A stretch of 64,000 bases of DNA from Psychrobacter sp. (GTDB lineage: Bacteria > Pseudomonadota > Gammaproteobacteria > Pseudomonadales > Moraxellaceae), in NCBI GenBank assembly GCA_018260445.1, contig JAGLBE010000007.1, positions 27,667 through 91,666 of the forward strand, read 5' to 3'. Positions 18,881 to 27,648 of the stretch are shown here, in pieces (position 1 is the stretch's first letter; each line of letters starts with the position of its first letter). The notes under the pieces are model-generated. The model had not been told where the DNA came from and did no database searches. It saw nothing but the letters and a program-made list of their open reading frames with translations. The translations under genes were made by a program, and so were the position numbers.

Positions 18881-18940
18881 TTAGACTTACGCATTTTAAC
18901 AAGAGGTGACAACTGGTCACTATTTTTTTTGCGTAAGTAA
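18881..18940. mobile_element. Internally deleted relative of the MITE-like element
   Basis: Begins right after the rsmD stop with TTAGACTTACGCA and continues closely similar to the left half of the 8499-8631 element for about 45 bp, through GGTCACTATTTTT. It then jumps to a right end TGCGTAAGTAA. No clean target duplication is visible. I read it as a decayed, internally deleted copy of the same family. Confidence 0.6.
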
Positions 18941-19155
18941 CAGAACAAATTTAAAATGTAATCTGATTTTTGTGGGGTATGTTGTGCTAAACCACACTAT
19001 AAGATTTCATATTATAAGATAATTTCGTTTTGATACTTAAGTCCTAATAATAAGTCATCAATAGTTAATCGCGAACAGTTAGTTGCGACCAGCGCCAATA
19101 TTTGAACAAAAATGCCATCGCCACAAACTAATTATGCCGCTATTGCATTCAATGG

Positions 19156-19184
19156 TTGCTTTATAAGCGCTAAATGACTACAAT
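19156..19184 (+). promoter_or_regulatory. Predicted sigma-70 promoter of rplM-rpsI
   Basis: TTGCTT (-35) and TACAAT (-10) are separated by exactly 17 bp, about 110 bp before the rplM start. The long leader would leave room for the L13 autoregulation known in other gammaproteobacteria. Remaining sequence between rsmD and here shows no gene. Confidence 0.65.
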
Positions 19185-19294
19185 ATGCGTCTGTTTTTTG
19201 AGAGCCCCGTTTCCCCCAACACTCTCAACGACGGTGGTGCTAATGCCATGCTTTAGCATTACAATAGCATCACTTGATAATTTAAGGTTTAACC

Positions 19295-19723
19295 ATGAAA
19301 ACATTAAGCGCAAAACCTGCCGACGTCGTCCACGACTGGTATATCGTCGATGCTGAAGGCAAAACTCTTGGCCGTTTGGCCACCCAAATTGCCATGCGTT
19401 TACGCGGCAAGCACAAACCCTCTTTTACCCCGCATGTGGATACTGGCGACTATATTGTTGTTATCAATGCGGATAAAGTGACGGTCACGGGCCAAAAAGC
19501 CAAAGACAAAAAGTACTATCGTCACAGTGGTTATCCTGGTGGCATTAAAGAGACTAACTTTACCAAGCTAATTGCTCATAAGCCCGAAGAAGTACTGCAC
19601 AAAGCGGTAAAAGGCATGCTACCTAAAGGTCCTCTTGGTTATGCGACTATCAAGAAGTTGAAGTTGTATGCCGGTACTGAGCATCCACACGCCGCTCAGC
19701 AACCAAAAGAACTAGACATCTAA
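19295..19723 (+). CDS. rplM: 50S ribosomal protein L13
   Basis: 142 aa, exactly the usual length. Family segments: [19 protein letters not shown] at the start, [28 protein letters not shown], and the closing [11 protein letters not shown]. The start is preceded by TAAGGTTTAACC. It forms the conserved rplM-rpsI operon with S9, 33 bp downstream. Confidence 0.99.
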   Translation: MKTLSAKPADVVHDWYIVDAEGKTLGRLATQIAMRLRGKHKPSFTPHVDTGDYIVVINADKVTVTGQKAKDKKYYRHSGYPGGIKETNFTKLIAHKPEEVLHKAVKGMLPKGPLGYATIKKLKLYAGTEHPHAAQQPKELDI

Positions 19724-19756
19724 TTGCTTAATCGGTCTTATAATCAGGAGAAACAT

Positions 19757-20143
19757 ATGGAACGCAATTACGGAACAGGTCGTCGTAAAACGTCAACCGC
19801 CCGGGTCTTTTTATCAAAAGGTACTGGTAATATTGTGGTAAACGGCAAAACTTTAGAAGAGTATTTTGGCCGTGAAACCTCGCGCATGGTGGTACGTCAG
19901 CCGCTAGAACTGCTTGATTCTGGTAGCAGCTATGACATCTATGTAACGGTTAAAGGTGGTGGTATCAATGGTCAAGCCGGTGCCATTCGTCATGGTATTA
20001 CCCGCGCGCTGATTGAATCGGACGAGGCCTTAAAGCCTGCGCTTAAAGAAGCTGGTTTTGTGACACGTGATTCACGTCAAGTCGAACGTAAAAAACTTGG
20101 CCTACGTAAAGCACGTAAACGCCCACAATTTTCTAAACGTTAA
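19757..20143 (+). CDS. rpsI: 30S ribosomal protein S9
   Basis: 128 aa. [16 protein letters not shown] at the start and the basic [17 protein letters not shown] tail, which reaches the P site, are diagnostic. The ATG at 19757 is chosen because CAGGAG precedes it; an upstream start at 19724, abutting the rplM stop, would add 11 non-conserved residues. A strong terminator follows. Confidence 0.99.
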   Translation: MERNYGTGRRKTSTARVFLSKGTGNIVVNGKTLEEYFGRETSRMVVRQPLELLDSGSSYDIYVTVKGGGINGQAGAIRHGITRALIESDEALKPALKEAGFVTRDSRQVERKKLGLRKARKRPQFSKR

Positions 20144-20184
20144 AGTACCTTATGGGCAGTCTTATTACTGTCTATGTCATTACA

Positions 20185-20217
20185 AAAAACCCTTGTTGAC
20201 TCAAGGGTTTTTTTATT
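20185..20217 (+). terminator. Rho-independent terminator after rpsI
   Basis: AACCCTTG pairs with CAAGGGTT around a 6-nt loop and is followed by a T run, about 45 bp after the rpsI stop. The rest of the gap to petA (to 20485) shows no gene and no promoter I can assign confidently. Confidence 0.9.
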
Positions 20218-20485
20218 TTTACAGATGCGAATTTATTTTACTACTAAAATAGCTTAGAATAGACACAATTAGTAATACTAGGCAAAGCCAATGTATCCCA
20301 ATATTTACTAAATATTAATACAGTTGCTGACCAGTGCCCCTCTCACATTTTAGAACTATCTTGGGCTAGTACTGGGGTCACTGTATTGGTGAGTGCTATT
20401 GGGGTTTACATACCAGTATGGAACCACTGTCGCATCGAGTGATTGATGCTCAAGGTTGCATGACTATTATCTGGAGGAAGTTTTA

Positions 20486-21070
20486 ATGAGCCATGCCGAA
20501 GGCGTTAATATAAAACGCCGTAGAGTTCTGATTGCGTCTACTGCTGCTATCGCTTCAGTCGGCGTCGCCTCGGTGGCAACACCATTTGTCCGCTCTTGGT
20601 ATCCAAGCGCCAAAGCGGAAGCTGCAGGTGCGGCAGTTGTTCAAGACATCAGCGCTATTGAAGATGGGCAAATGATTGTGGTGAAGTACCGCGGTAAGCC
20701 CATCTTTGTGGTTAAACGCACCCCTGCCATGGTTGCCACTCTCGATAAGGTTGCGCCGTTATTGGCGGATCCCGACTCCAGTGCCTCTTTGCAACCTGAG
20801 TATTGCCTAAACCAATCGCGTTCACGGGCGCCAAATATTTTAGTGGTGGAAGGGGTCTGTACTCATTTAGGCTGTGCGCCAAACTATCGCCCTGAAGTCG
20901 GTGCTGCCGACCTTGGCGGTGGTGATTGGTATGGCGGATTTTTCTGTCCCTGCCACGGTTCAAAATACGACCTAGCAGGTCGAGTCTATAAGGGTGTTCC
21001 GGCTCCTCGTAATCTACCTGTCCCAGAGTACAAAATTGATGGTCCTATTTTAACTGTCGGGGAGGCCTAG
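20486..21070 (+). CDS. petA: Ubiquinol-cytochrome c reductase iron-sulfur (Rieske) subunit
   Basis: Rieske 2Fe-2S subunit of the bc1 complex, exported by Tat. An arginine-rich N terminus (KRRRVLIASTAA) precedes the single membrane anchor (about residues 14-34). Cluster ligands lie in CTHLGC (C125, H127; C130 disulfide) and CPCHG (C154, H157; C156 disulfide). 194 aa from the ATG at 20486, which has GGAGG upstream; a start at 20456 would add 10 residues including that site. First gene of petABC. Confidence 0.98.
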   Translation: MSHAEGVNIKRRRVLIASTAAIASVGVASVATPFVRSWYPSAKAEAAGAAVVQDISAIEDGQMIVVKYRGKPIFVVKRTPAMVATLDKVAPLLADPDSSASLQPEYCLNQSRSRAPNILVVEGVCTHLGCAPNYRPEVGAADLGGGDWYGGFFCPCHGSKYDLAGRVYKGVPAPRNLPVPEYKIDGPILTVGEA

Positions 21071-21072
21071 CC

Positions 21073-22299
21073 ATGAGCTTTGGTAAAAAAATGATGCATT
21101 GGGTCGACGCCCGTTTTCCCGCCACTGAGACCTATGAATATCATATGTCAAAGTATTATGCGCCAAAAAACTTTAACTTCTGGTACTTTTTTGGCGTGTT
21201 GTCCATGATTGTGTTGGTCAACCAGTTAGTCACGGGTATTTGGCTTACCATGATGTTCAACCCAAGTGCTGAAGGCGCTTTTGCTTCCGTTGAATATATT
21301 ATGCGTGACGTCAAAGGTGGCTGGCTTATTCGCTATATGCATTCTACGGGTGCTTCGGCGTTTTTTGTGGTCATCTACCTGCACATGTTCCGCGGCATGC
21401 TCTACGGGTCGTATAAGAAGCCGCGTGAGCTTATCTGGCTTATTGGCATGGGCATTTATCTGTGCTTAATGGCAGAGGGCTTCTTTGGCTACCTATTGCC
21501 TTGGGGCAACATGTCGTTTTGGGGTGCTCAGGTTATCTTAAACTTGCCGGCAGCTATTCCGGTCATTGGCGATGGCCTTGCCGAATGGGTACGGGGCGAT
21601 TACCTTATCTCCGGTATTACCCTAAACCGCTTTTTTGCTTTGCACGTCGTCGCTATTCCCCTTGTTTTAGTTGGGCTTGTCTTTATCCATCTGGTGGCGT
21701 TGCACCATGTTGGATCAAATAACCCAGACGGTATCGACATTAAAAAACTAAAAGATAAAAATGGCGTGCCGCTTGATGGTGTACCCTTTCATCCTTATTA
21801 CACTGTGCATGATTTGGTTGGCATTGTAGTCTTCTTTATGATTTTCTTTGCGGTTATCTTTTTCTTCCCAGAGGGCGGTGGTTACTTTTTAGAAAAGCCA
21901 AACTTTGAGGTTGCGAACTCGCTTAAAACGCCGCCGCATATTGCGCCCGTATGGTACTACACCCCGTTTTATGCCATTTTACGCGCCGTACCTGATAAAC
22001 TAGGTGGTGTTATAGCGATGGGTGGGGCGATTGCCGTCTTATTCTTATTGCCTTGGTTAGATCGCTCGCCGGTTAAGTCGATACGTTACAAAGGTATTTT
22101 GTCAAAAATTGCGCTGGTCATCTTTGCGGTTAGTTTTGTTATTTTAGGCTACTTAGGGGTTGCCCCTACCACACCGACCAATGTTGTGTTAGGTCGTATT
22201 TTTACCATACTCTACTTCTTATACTTTCTGTTGATGCCGATTTACACATCGATTGAAACCTGTAAGCAACCGCCTGATCGCGTTACTGGAGGTCACTAA
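21073..22299 (+). CDS. petB: Ubiquinol-cytochrome c reductase cytochrome b subunit
   Basis: Polytopic subunit holding hemes bL and bH and both quinone sites. 408 aa with eight predicted membrane helices. Histidine ligands are within RYMHSTGASAFF, IYLHMFRGML, FFALHVVAIP and HLVALHHVGSNNP. The quinol-oxidation PEWY-type region is present in variant form (APVWYYTPFYAILR). It starts 2 bp after petA, and its TAA overlaps the petC ATG by one base. Confidence 0.98.
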   Translation: MSFGKKMMHWVDARFPATETYEYHMSKYYAPKNFNFWYFFGVLSMIVLVNQLVTGIWLTMMFNPSAEGAFASVEYIMRDVKGGWLIRYMHSTGASAFFVVIYLHMFRGMLYGSYKKPRELIWLIGMGIYLCLMAEGFFGYLLPWGNMSFWGAQVILNLPAAIPVIGDGLAEWVRGDYLISGITLNRFFALHVVAIPLVLVGLVFIHLVALHHVGSNNPDGIDIKKLKDKNGVPLDGVPFHPYYTVHDLVGIVVFFMIFFAVIFFFPEGGGYFLEKPNFEVANSLKTPPHIAPVWYYTPFYAILRAVPDKLGGVIAMGGAIAVLFLLPWLDRSPVKSIRYKGILSKIALVIFAVSFVILGYLGVAPTTPTNVVLGRIFTILYFLYFLLMPIYTSIETCKQPPDRVTGGH

Positions 22300-23015
22300 T
22301 GAGTACTATTTATAAATTATTGACCGGCTTAAGTTTAGGTGCTGTATTGGCATTAAGTGCTACCTCAGCGCAAGCAGCAGGTGGTCATGGCTGTGGCACA
22401 TTTACCAATGCGGCAGGCGTGGAAGAGCATCTAGCCTGTAGCGAAGCGCCTATTGATTTTTCGAACAAAGGCTCGCTGCAACGTGGTGCTACCATGTTTA
22501 TGAACTACTGCGCTGGCTGTCACTCTGCCAAATATGTGCGCCATTCTCGCTTGGCTAAAGATTTAGAGATACCGCCAGAATTGGTTGAAAAATACCTGCT
22601 GGTGACCGCCGATGGTATTGGTGACCAGATTGACGCCGGTATCGACCCTGATATTCAGGCCTCATGGTTTGGGGCTGCGCCACCTGATTTATCCCTTGAG
22701 ACTCGCCTGCGTGGTGACGATTGGGTGTACACTTATTTGCTCAGTTTTTACGAAGACCCAAGCCGACCTTGGGGCGCCAATAACTTGGTTTTACACAATG
22801 TGGCCATGCCGCATGTGTTGCTTAATTTACAAAATGAGCTGAGCGAAAAAGAGTACCGTAGTCGAGTGGGCGACTTAGTAAACTATATGGCTTGGATGGC
22901 AGAGCCCATGCGCCAAGAGCGCCAACGTTATGGTTTTTATGTACTATTGTTCTTGCTGGTATTATTGATTCCTGTTTATTTACTCAATAAAGAGTTTTGG
23001 AAAGATGTTAAATAA
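22299..23015 (+). CDS. petC: Ubiquinol-cytochrome c reductase cytochrome c1 subunit
   Basis: Membrane-anchored c-type cytochrome passing electrons from the Rieske centre to soluble cytochrome c. Signal peptide about 1-26 (ends AQA), heme motif CAGCH at residues 71-75, and a C-terminal anchor (YGFYVLLFLLVLLIPVYLL). 238 aa. Its heme attachment depends on the Ccm system, part of which is encoded at 8.8-13.9 kb. The start overlaps the petB stop (TAATG). Confidence 0.98.
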   Translation: MSTIYKLLTGLSLGAVLALSATSAQAAGGHGCGTFTNAAGVEEHLACSEAPIDFSNKGSLQRGATMFMNYCAGCHSAKYVRHSRLAKDLEIPPELVEKYLLVTADGIGDQIDAGIDPDIQASWFGAAPPDLSLETRLRGDDWVYTYLLSFYEDPSRPWGANNLVLHNVAMPHVLLNLQNELSEKEYRSRVGDLVNYMAWMAEPMRQERQRYGFYVLLFLLVLLIPVYLLNKEFWKDVK

Positions 23016-23049
23016 ATAGCAGTTAGTTTGCAATAAGCACCTTATTAAT

Positions 23050-23093
23050 AGACGATACTATATTTTATTAGGATATAAGTGTCGTCTTTTTTT
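23050..23093 (+). terminator. Rho-independent terminator after petC
   Basis: AGACGATAC pairs with GTGTCGTCT (one G-U type mismatch) around an A/T-rich loop, followed by a T run, 35 bp after the petC stop. It separates petABC from sspAB. Confidence 0.8.
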
Positions 23094-23246
23094 ATGCTGA
23101 ATTCCTATATTAAACTCTTGTCTCAAACCCATATGTCTCAAACACACATCATTTAGCCCTACTCTAGCACGATGGCCACAGGCAAATATTTTGCAGTTGC
23201 TTAAGACCCTTGGTTTACGGTACGATGCTCGTCTATTTATAGCCGC

Positions 23247-23870
23247 ATGCCATTTATGATTAATCCCAACGACATCCCCGATAGTCAACTTGTGTTATAC
23301 GCCGATGATGGCTACGACAGTCATGTTGTGAGGTTTATCTTGGCAGAAAAGCAATTAACCTACTATTTATCTTACCTTGATAGCGAAAGACCCGAAGACT
23401 TACGTCAGTTAAACCCTTATAATACCCTACCCGTGTTAATGCATCGTGACTTTAGTCTGTATGAGCTTAACGTCATTTTTGAATACTTAGAAGATCGTTA
23501 TCATGGCCATAAGTTATTGCCGGATACGCCCAAACTCAAAGCCATCCAACGGCAATTAGCTTGGCGCATTCAAAACGATTGGTTAAAACTTGGCCGTTTA
23601 CTACTCACACATAAAGACAGTATCAATCCTGAACAAGCTAAATTAGCACGGCGTAAACTCTCGGACGCGCTGATTACGCTATCGCCTATATTTGGGCAAA
23701 CGGCCTATTTTATGGCTGATGAGTTTGGGTGGTGTGATGTGTTATTGGGCGTCATGCTGTATCATTTGGACGAGATGCAAATAGAACTACCTGCCCATTT
23801 AACTCGCCCCTTGTTAAAATATCAGCAGCGTATTTTTGAGCGTGATAGCTTTCTTAAAACCCTTGCATGA
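23247..23870 (+). CDS. sspA: Stringent starvation protein A homologue
   Basis: GST-fold RNA polymerase-associated protein; in enterobacteria it modulates transcription in stationary phase and under acid stress. 207 aa with a thioredoxin-like N domain (LVLYADDGYDSHVVRFILAEKQL, NPYNTLPVL, LYELNVIFEYLEDRY) and an all-helical C domain. No catalytic Cys or Ser of active GSTs is evident, as expected for SspA. The first ATG has no clear Shine-Dalgarno; M4 is the alternative. The order petABC-sspA-sspB is typical of gammaproteobacteria. Confidence 0.92.
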   Translation: MPFMINPNDIPDSQLVLYADDGYDSHVVRFILAEKQLTYYLSYLDSERPEDLRQLNPYNTLPVLMHRDFSLYELNVIFEYLEDRYHGHKLLPDTPKLKAIQRQLAWRIQNDWLKLGRLLLTHKDSINPEQAKLARRKLSDALITLSPIFGQTAYFMADEFGWCDVLLGVMLYHLDEMQIELPAHLTRPLLKYQQRIFERDSFLKTLA

Positions 23871-23978
23871 CTTTGTATTGGTTGATATTAGTGCTTGATT
23901 TGATACGTGCTTATCTCAACACATCCTACAAACCGACTTGCCAAAATGTTGATTAATTGATAATAAATAGAGGTAATT

Positions 23979-24419
23979 ATGGCCGACGATTTTAACGTAT
24001 CCCCCACCCGTCCGTATATGCTGCGTGCCTTTTACGAGTGGCTTGAAGACAATTTGTTAACCCCTTATTTGTTAGTCGATGCCACCCAAGAGGGCCTTGA
24101 TGTTCCGACGCAATATGTGCAAGATGGTAAAATCACCCTGAGTATTGCCAGTCGCTCTGCGGTTAATATGACCATGAGTAATGATTATATCCATTTTACC
24201 GCCCGCTTTAGCGGTGTCTCACGTGAGGTATGGATTCCGATGGCTGCGGTTATGGTTATCTTCGCCAAAGAGAGCCCAAAGTTCGCCCTGCCGTTCGACC
24301 CAAGCGAATATGACGACTATACGCCCACAGATAAGCCACCCTCGCCAGCAAAAAAACCGGTGTCTGCTGCAACCGAGCCAAAGCGCAAAAATACAGCGGG
24401 GCTAAAGGTACTCAAGTAA
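23979..24419 (+). CDS. sspB: ClpXP protease specificity-enhancing factor SspB
   Basis: Adaptor that binds ssrA-tagged and other substrates and tethers them to ClpX. The folded domain carries PYMLRAFYEWLEDNLLTPYL and the substrate-groove region ARFSGVSREVWIP. A flexible Pro/Lys-rich linker follows, and the last residues GLKVLK resemble the ClpX-binding tail of E. coli SspB. 146 aa. Lies 108 bp after sspA. Confidence 0.96.
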   Translation: MADDFNVSPTRPYMLRAFYEWLEDNLLTPYLLVDATQEGLDVPTQYVQDGKITLSIASRSAVNMTMSNDYIHFTARFSGVSREVWIPMAAVMVIFAKESPKFALPFDPSEYDDYTPTDKPPSPAKKPVSAATEPKRKNTAGLKVLK

Positions 24420-24462
24420 GCGACTTTAGCGCCATATTTTTGGCGCCAATACACGGTTTTTT

Positions 24463-25098
24463 ATGCCAGACTATTTAATAACGCCCGATATTTTACTGTA
24501 CGTTTTCGATATGATGGGCATTATTGCCTGTGCCATTGCTGGAACGCTCTTGGCGCAGCACAAAGGCTTTGATATTGCTGGCTGTATTTTGGTGTCGATG
24601 GCCAATGCCATCGGCGGTGGTACCTTGCGTGATATGGCATTAGATAGGCATCCGCTGTTTTGGATGACCGATTTAAGCTATGTGCTGGTGATTACCTTAA
24701 CTTCGCTGATTTTGCAGATATTTTTTCATTTATATCATAAAATTGATACGGCGGTTAAAGTCTTTGACGCTATAGGCTTAGCCGCATTCAGCGTCATTGG
24801 CTTTAAGGTTGCGCTTGCTCAAGGGGCGTTGCCGGTTATTGCGGTGATGATGGGGGTTTGGACGGCTATTATTGGCGGCATGATGCGCGATATCATCTGT
24901 AATGAGATACCCATGGTGCTGCAAAAAGAGATTTACATCACCGCTAGCATGGCCGGCAGCCTTGTTTATCTATGCTTAGACCATCTGGGGATGGATACCG
25001 GCATGAATGACTTTATAATGCTGGGGGTTATTTTTGCAGTGCGGATGCTGGCCATTCGCTATGATTGGCACCTACCCTCTATTCGCTTAGTGAAATAA
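24463..25098 (+). CDS. TRIC-type (UPF0126) membrane protein, copy 1
   Basis: 211 aa, seven predicted membrane helices arranged as two repeated halves. Each half carries the glycine-rich GGGTLRDM / GGMMRDI motif of the YadS/YicG family, related to trimeric intracellular cation channels. Cargo in bacteria is uncertain; some members transport glycine. It is followed after 3 bp by a paralogue, so the pair is a tandem duplication. Confidence 0.88.
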   Translation: MPDYLITPDILLYVFDMMGIIACAIAGTLLAQHKGFDIAGCILVSMANAIGGGTLRDMALDRHPLFWMTDLSYVLVITLTSLILQIFFHLYHKIDTAVKVFDAIGLAAFSVIGFKVALAQGALPVIAVMMGVWTAIIGGMMRDIICNEIPMVLQKEIYITASMAGSLVYLCLDHLGMDTGMNDFIMLGVIFAVRMLAIRYDWHLPSIRLVK

Positions 25099-25101
25099 AC
25101 C

Positions 25102-25767
25102 ATGTTTAATCACGCCATAAATAGCCCTATAGCCGCCACCTATGACCCCACAACACTTATCTATATCTTTGATATGATTGGCATTGTCGCTTGTAGTATA
25201 TCGGGCACTATTCTTGCCAAACATAAAAATTTTGATGTACTGGGTTGCCTATTGGTTGCGATGGTGACCGCTATTGGGGGTGGCACGGTGCGCGATGTCA
25301 TGTTAGACCGTCATCCGCTATTTTGGATGGTCGATATGTCCTACCTGTTAGTGATTACGGTGTCCTCTTTGGCGTTTCAAATGTTTATTCATCCAGACTC
25401 GCGCCATGTCGATAGGTGGCTTAAACTGTTTGATACGCTAGGATTGTCTGCCTTTACCCTGATTGGTATTAAAGTTGCCAGCGGCATGGGCGCAAACATT
25501 CCGGTATCTTTGCTGCTTGGGGTCATAACCATTATTGTCGGCGGCATTATCCGCGATATGATATGCCATGAAATTCCCTTGGTGCTGCAACACGAAATCT
25601 ATATTACGCCGGCGCTCATAGGCGGCAGTTTATACTTTGTCCTTAGTCATCTTGACGTTGCACCGTGGCTAAGTGAAGTGGCCTGTATGTTGACTATTTT
25701 TATCCTACGTATGTTGGCCATTCGCTATGCTTGGCGCTTTCCGGATATCGAGTTGTATGCTAAATAA
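25102..25767 (+). CDS. TRIC-type (UPF0126) membrane protein, copy 2
   Basis: 221 aa, clearly paralogous to the preceding gene: same YIFDMIGIVAC start, GGGTVRDVMLDRHPLFWMVD and GGIIRDMICHEIPLVLQHEIYIT. Conservation of the core with divergence at the ends suggests an old duplication. Hetero-oligomer formation with copy 1 is possible but not shown. The stop is followed by a 7-bp tandem array that reaches recJ. Confidence 0.88.
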   Translation: MFNHAINSPIAATYDPTTLIYIFDMIGIVACSISGTILAKHKNFDVLGCLLVAMVTAIGGGTVRDVMLDRHPLFWMVDMSYLLVITVSSLAFQMFIHPDSRHVDRWLKLFDTLGLSAFTLIGIKVASGMGANIPVSLLLGVITIIVGGIIRDMICHEIPLVLQHEIYITPALIGGSLYFVLSHLDVAPWLSEVACMLTIFILRMLAIRYAWRFPDIELYAK

Positions 25768-25783
25768 GGGCTGTGTCTCAATG

Positions 25784-25839
25784 CTATTTACTATTTACTA
25801 TTTGCTAATTGCTAATTGCTAATTACTAATTGCTATTTG
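25784..25839. repeat. 7-bp tandem repeat, eight copies, ending at the recJ stop
   Basis: Eight heptamers alternating CTATTTA, CTATTTG, CTAATTG and CTAATTA. The array ends at the base before the recJ stop codon (CTA on this strand), which is in register with the unit. Confidence 0.92.
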
Positions 25840-27648
25840 CTAGCCACTCTCCACAACCGCTAAATCGCGAATCATCAGCTGAATATTCTGGTTACCATGC
25901 CACTCATTAATATCTAGCGTAAACAGTAGATGCACTTGCTTGGCTTGATAATCCCACACCTTACTATCAAAATTAAACCAGATGGCATCAATGGGATATT
26001 GTACTTCAGGGTATGTTAACGATAATTTTAAATGCTTATCCTTTAAAATACGAAAGCTTAGCACCGTAAACACCCCATCAAACATAGGCGGCACAAATCC
26101 ATGCCCCCAAGTGCTGGCATTATTTAGGGTGTCGACAAACTGTAAGCTAAAATCCTGTGCCAATAATGGCCCATCGGTGAGTTTCTCTTCTGCAAATAGC
26201 GATGCCTCAAGCGTTGCCATCACGCCATTAAAAGCCGTGCGAAACTCGGCAAAATGCTTCTTTTTTATGGTCAGTCCCGCTGCCATAGCGTGACCCCCAA
26301 AATGGGTAATCAGCGTGGGATGTTGCTCAGCAATGCGCTCGATAACATCCCGTATATGAATGCCTGGAATGGAGCGTGCCGAGCCTTTGATAGCATCGTC
26401 ATCGCCCACTTGATTGCTGTTGGCAGGGGCAAAAACAATCGCCGGTCGATAATGGGTTTCTTTTAAACGCCCTGCCACAATGCCGATAACACCTTGATGC
26501 CAATCGTCTTGATATAACAAGATACCTTGTGGCGATTTTACAATGGTAGTCGCTTGCGCTGCGGCTTGCACATCGTTTTGGGTCGTCTCGTCACTGACCG
26601 TTTCGTCTGGCGGTAACTGACTTAAGATAGCATCGGCTTGCTCACGCATATCGCCCTCTACGCGGCGGCGCTCCTTATTTAACCTATCGAGCTCAAAAGC
26701 CAAACTTTGGGCGGTTTGCCTATCATCTGCTAGCAAGCAGTGGATACCAATGCGCATATCGTCCATACGTCCAGCAGCATTGATGCGTGGGCCAATCACA
26801 AAGCCAAAATCCTGTACACTCATTTTTTTAGGGTCACGCCCCGCTTGCTCTAATATCGCCAATATGCCAAGCGAACAACGCCCTTCGCGAATGGCGCTTA
26901 GGCCATGATGCACCAAGGTTCTGTTGTTGTGGTCGAGCACGCCGACATCGGCAATGGTACCCAGCGCCACCAAGTCAAGATACTGACTCACCTGAGCACT
27001 TGCCTTGCCCGCCTCACGCCGCTGTTTGGCGAGGCGACCCAGTAAATAAAAAGCAACACCCACCCCGACCAAAGACTTACTGGCAAAATCGCAGCCCAAC
27101 TGATTGGGGTTAACCACCGCATGTGCCTTGGGCGTTGGCTTGGTGGTGAGGTGATGGTCGGTGATAATCACCCTAATGTTATGCGCAAGGGCTTTAGCAA
27201 CCCCATCGTGGCTGGAAATACCGTTATCCACGGTGACAATCATATCTGGCTGATAGGTATCAATGCCCAGCTGCACAATTTCAGGGGTCAATCCATAACC
27301 AAACTTAAAGCGGTCTGGCACCACAAAATCGACCTTAGCCCCCATTTTTGTCAGCACGCGCATCATGAGCGCCGTGCTGGTTGCGCCATCGCAATCAAAA
27401 TCGCCCACAATTAAAATGCGCTTGCCCTCATCAATGGCGGCATCGAGTAACTGCACTGCTTTATCCACATCACGCAAACCGTCAGCGGCCAACAACGAGG
27501 ACAAAGCGGTGTCTAATTCTTCGGCACTTTGGATACCGCGCGCCACAAACAGGCGTGCCAGCGTGGGCGACTGCGCAAACAGGGGCTGCAAAGAGGGCGG
27601 TAAGTCGTCTGGCAAAGTACCAGTAAATCGGGGGGTTAAATTTAGCAT
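25840..27648 (-). CDS. recJ: Single-stranded-DNA-specific 5'-3' exonuclease RecJ
   Basis: DHH-family nuclease of RecFOR recombination, mismatch repair and base-excision repair. Metal-binding motifs: DFDCDG (D83, D85, D87), the VTVDNG motif, TDHH (D164-H166), and the DHHA1-type GGHAMAAGL near the C terminus. At 602 aa it is somewhat longer than E. coli RecJ (577). A linker around residues 350-375 is rich in Thr, Gln and Ala. The start codon has only a distant AGGATGAG. Being active on displaced single strands, RecJ is relevant to the abundant tandem repeats, though any link is speculation. Confidence 0.97.
   Translation of the reverse strand: MLNLTPRFTGTLPDDLPPSLQPLFAQSPTLARLFVARGIQSAEELDTALSSLLAADGLRDVDKAVQLLDAAIDEGKRILIVGDFDCDGATSTALMMRVLTKMGAKVDFVVPDRFKFGYGLTPEIVQLGIDTYQPDMIVTVDNGISSHDGVAKALAHNIRVIITDHHLTTKPTPKAHAVVNPNQLGCDFASKSLVGVGVAFYLLGRLAKQRREAGKASAQVSQYLDLVALGTIADVGVLDHNNRTLVHHGLSAIREGRCSLGILAILEQAGRDPKKMSVQDFGFVIGPRINAAGRMDDMRIGIHCLLADDRQTAQSLAFELDRLNKERRRVEGDMREQADAILSQLPPDETVSDETTQNDVQAAAQATTIVKSPQGILLYQDDWHQGVIGIVAGRLKETHYRPAIVFAPANSNQVGDDDAIKGSARSIPGIHIRDVIERIAEQHPTLITHFGGHAMAAGLTIKKKHFAEFRTAFNGVMATLEASLFAEEKLTDGPLLAQDFSLQFVDTLNNASTWGHGFVPPMFDGVFTVLSFRILKDKHLKLSLTYPEVQYPIDAIWFNFDSKVWDYQAKQVHLLFTLDINEWHGNQNIQLMIRDLAVVESG

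Noticed and set aside
19045..19055. AAGTCCTAA as an alternative right end of the decayed MITE that begins at 18881.
   Set aside because: The intervening sequence is unlike the other copies and no target duplication can be placed. The shorter 60-bp interpretation fits the left-half similarity better.
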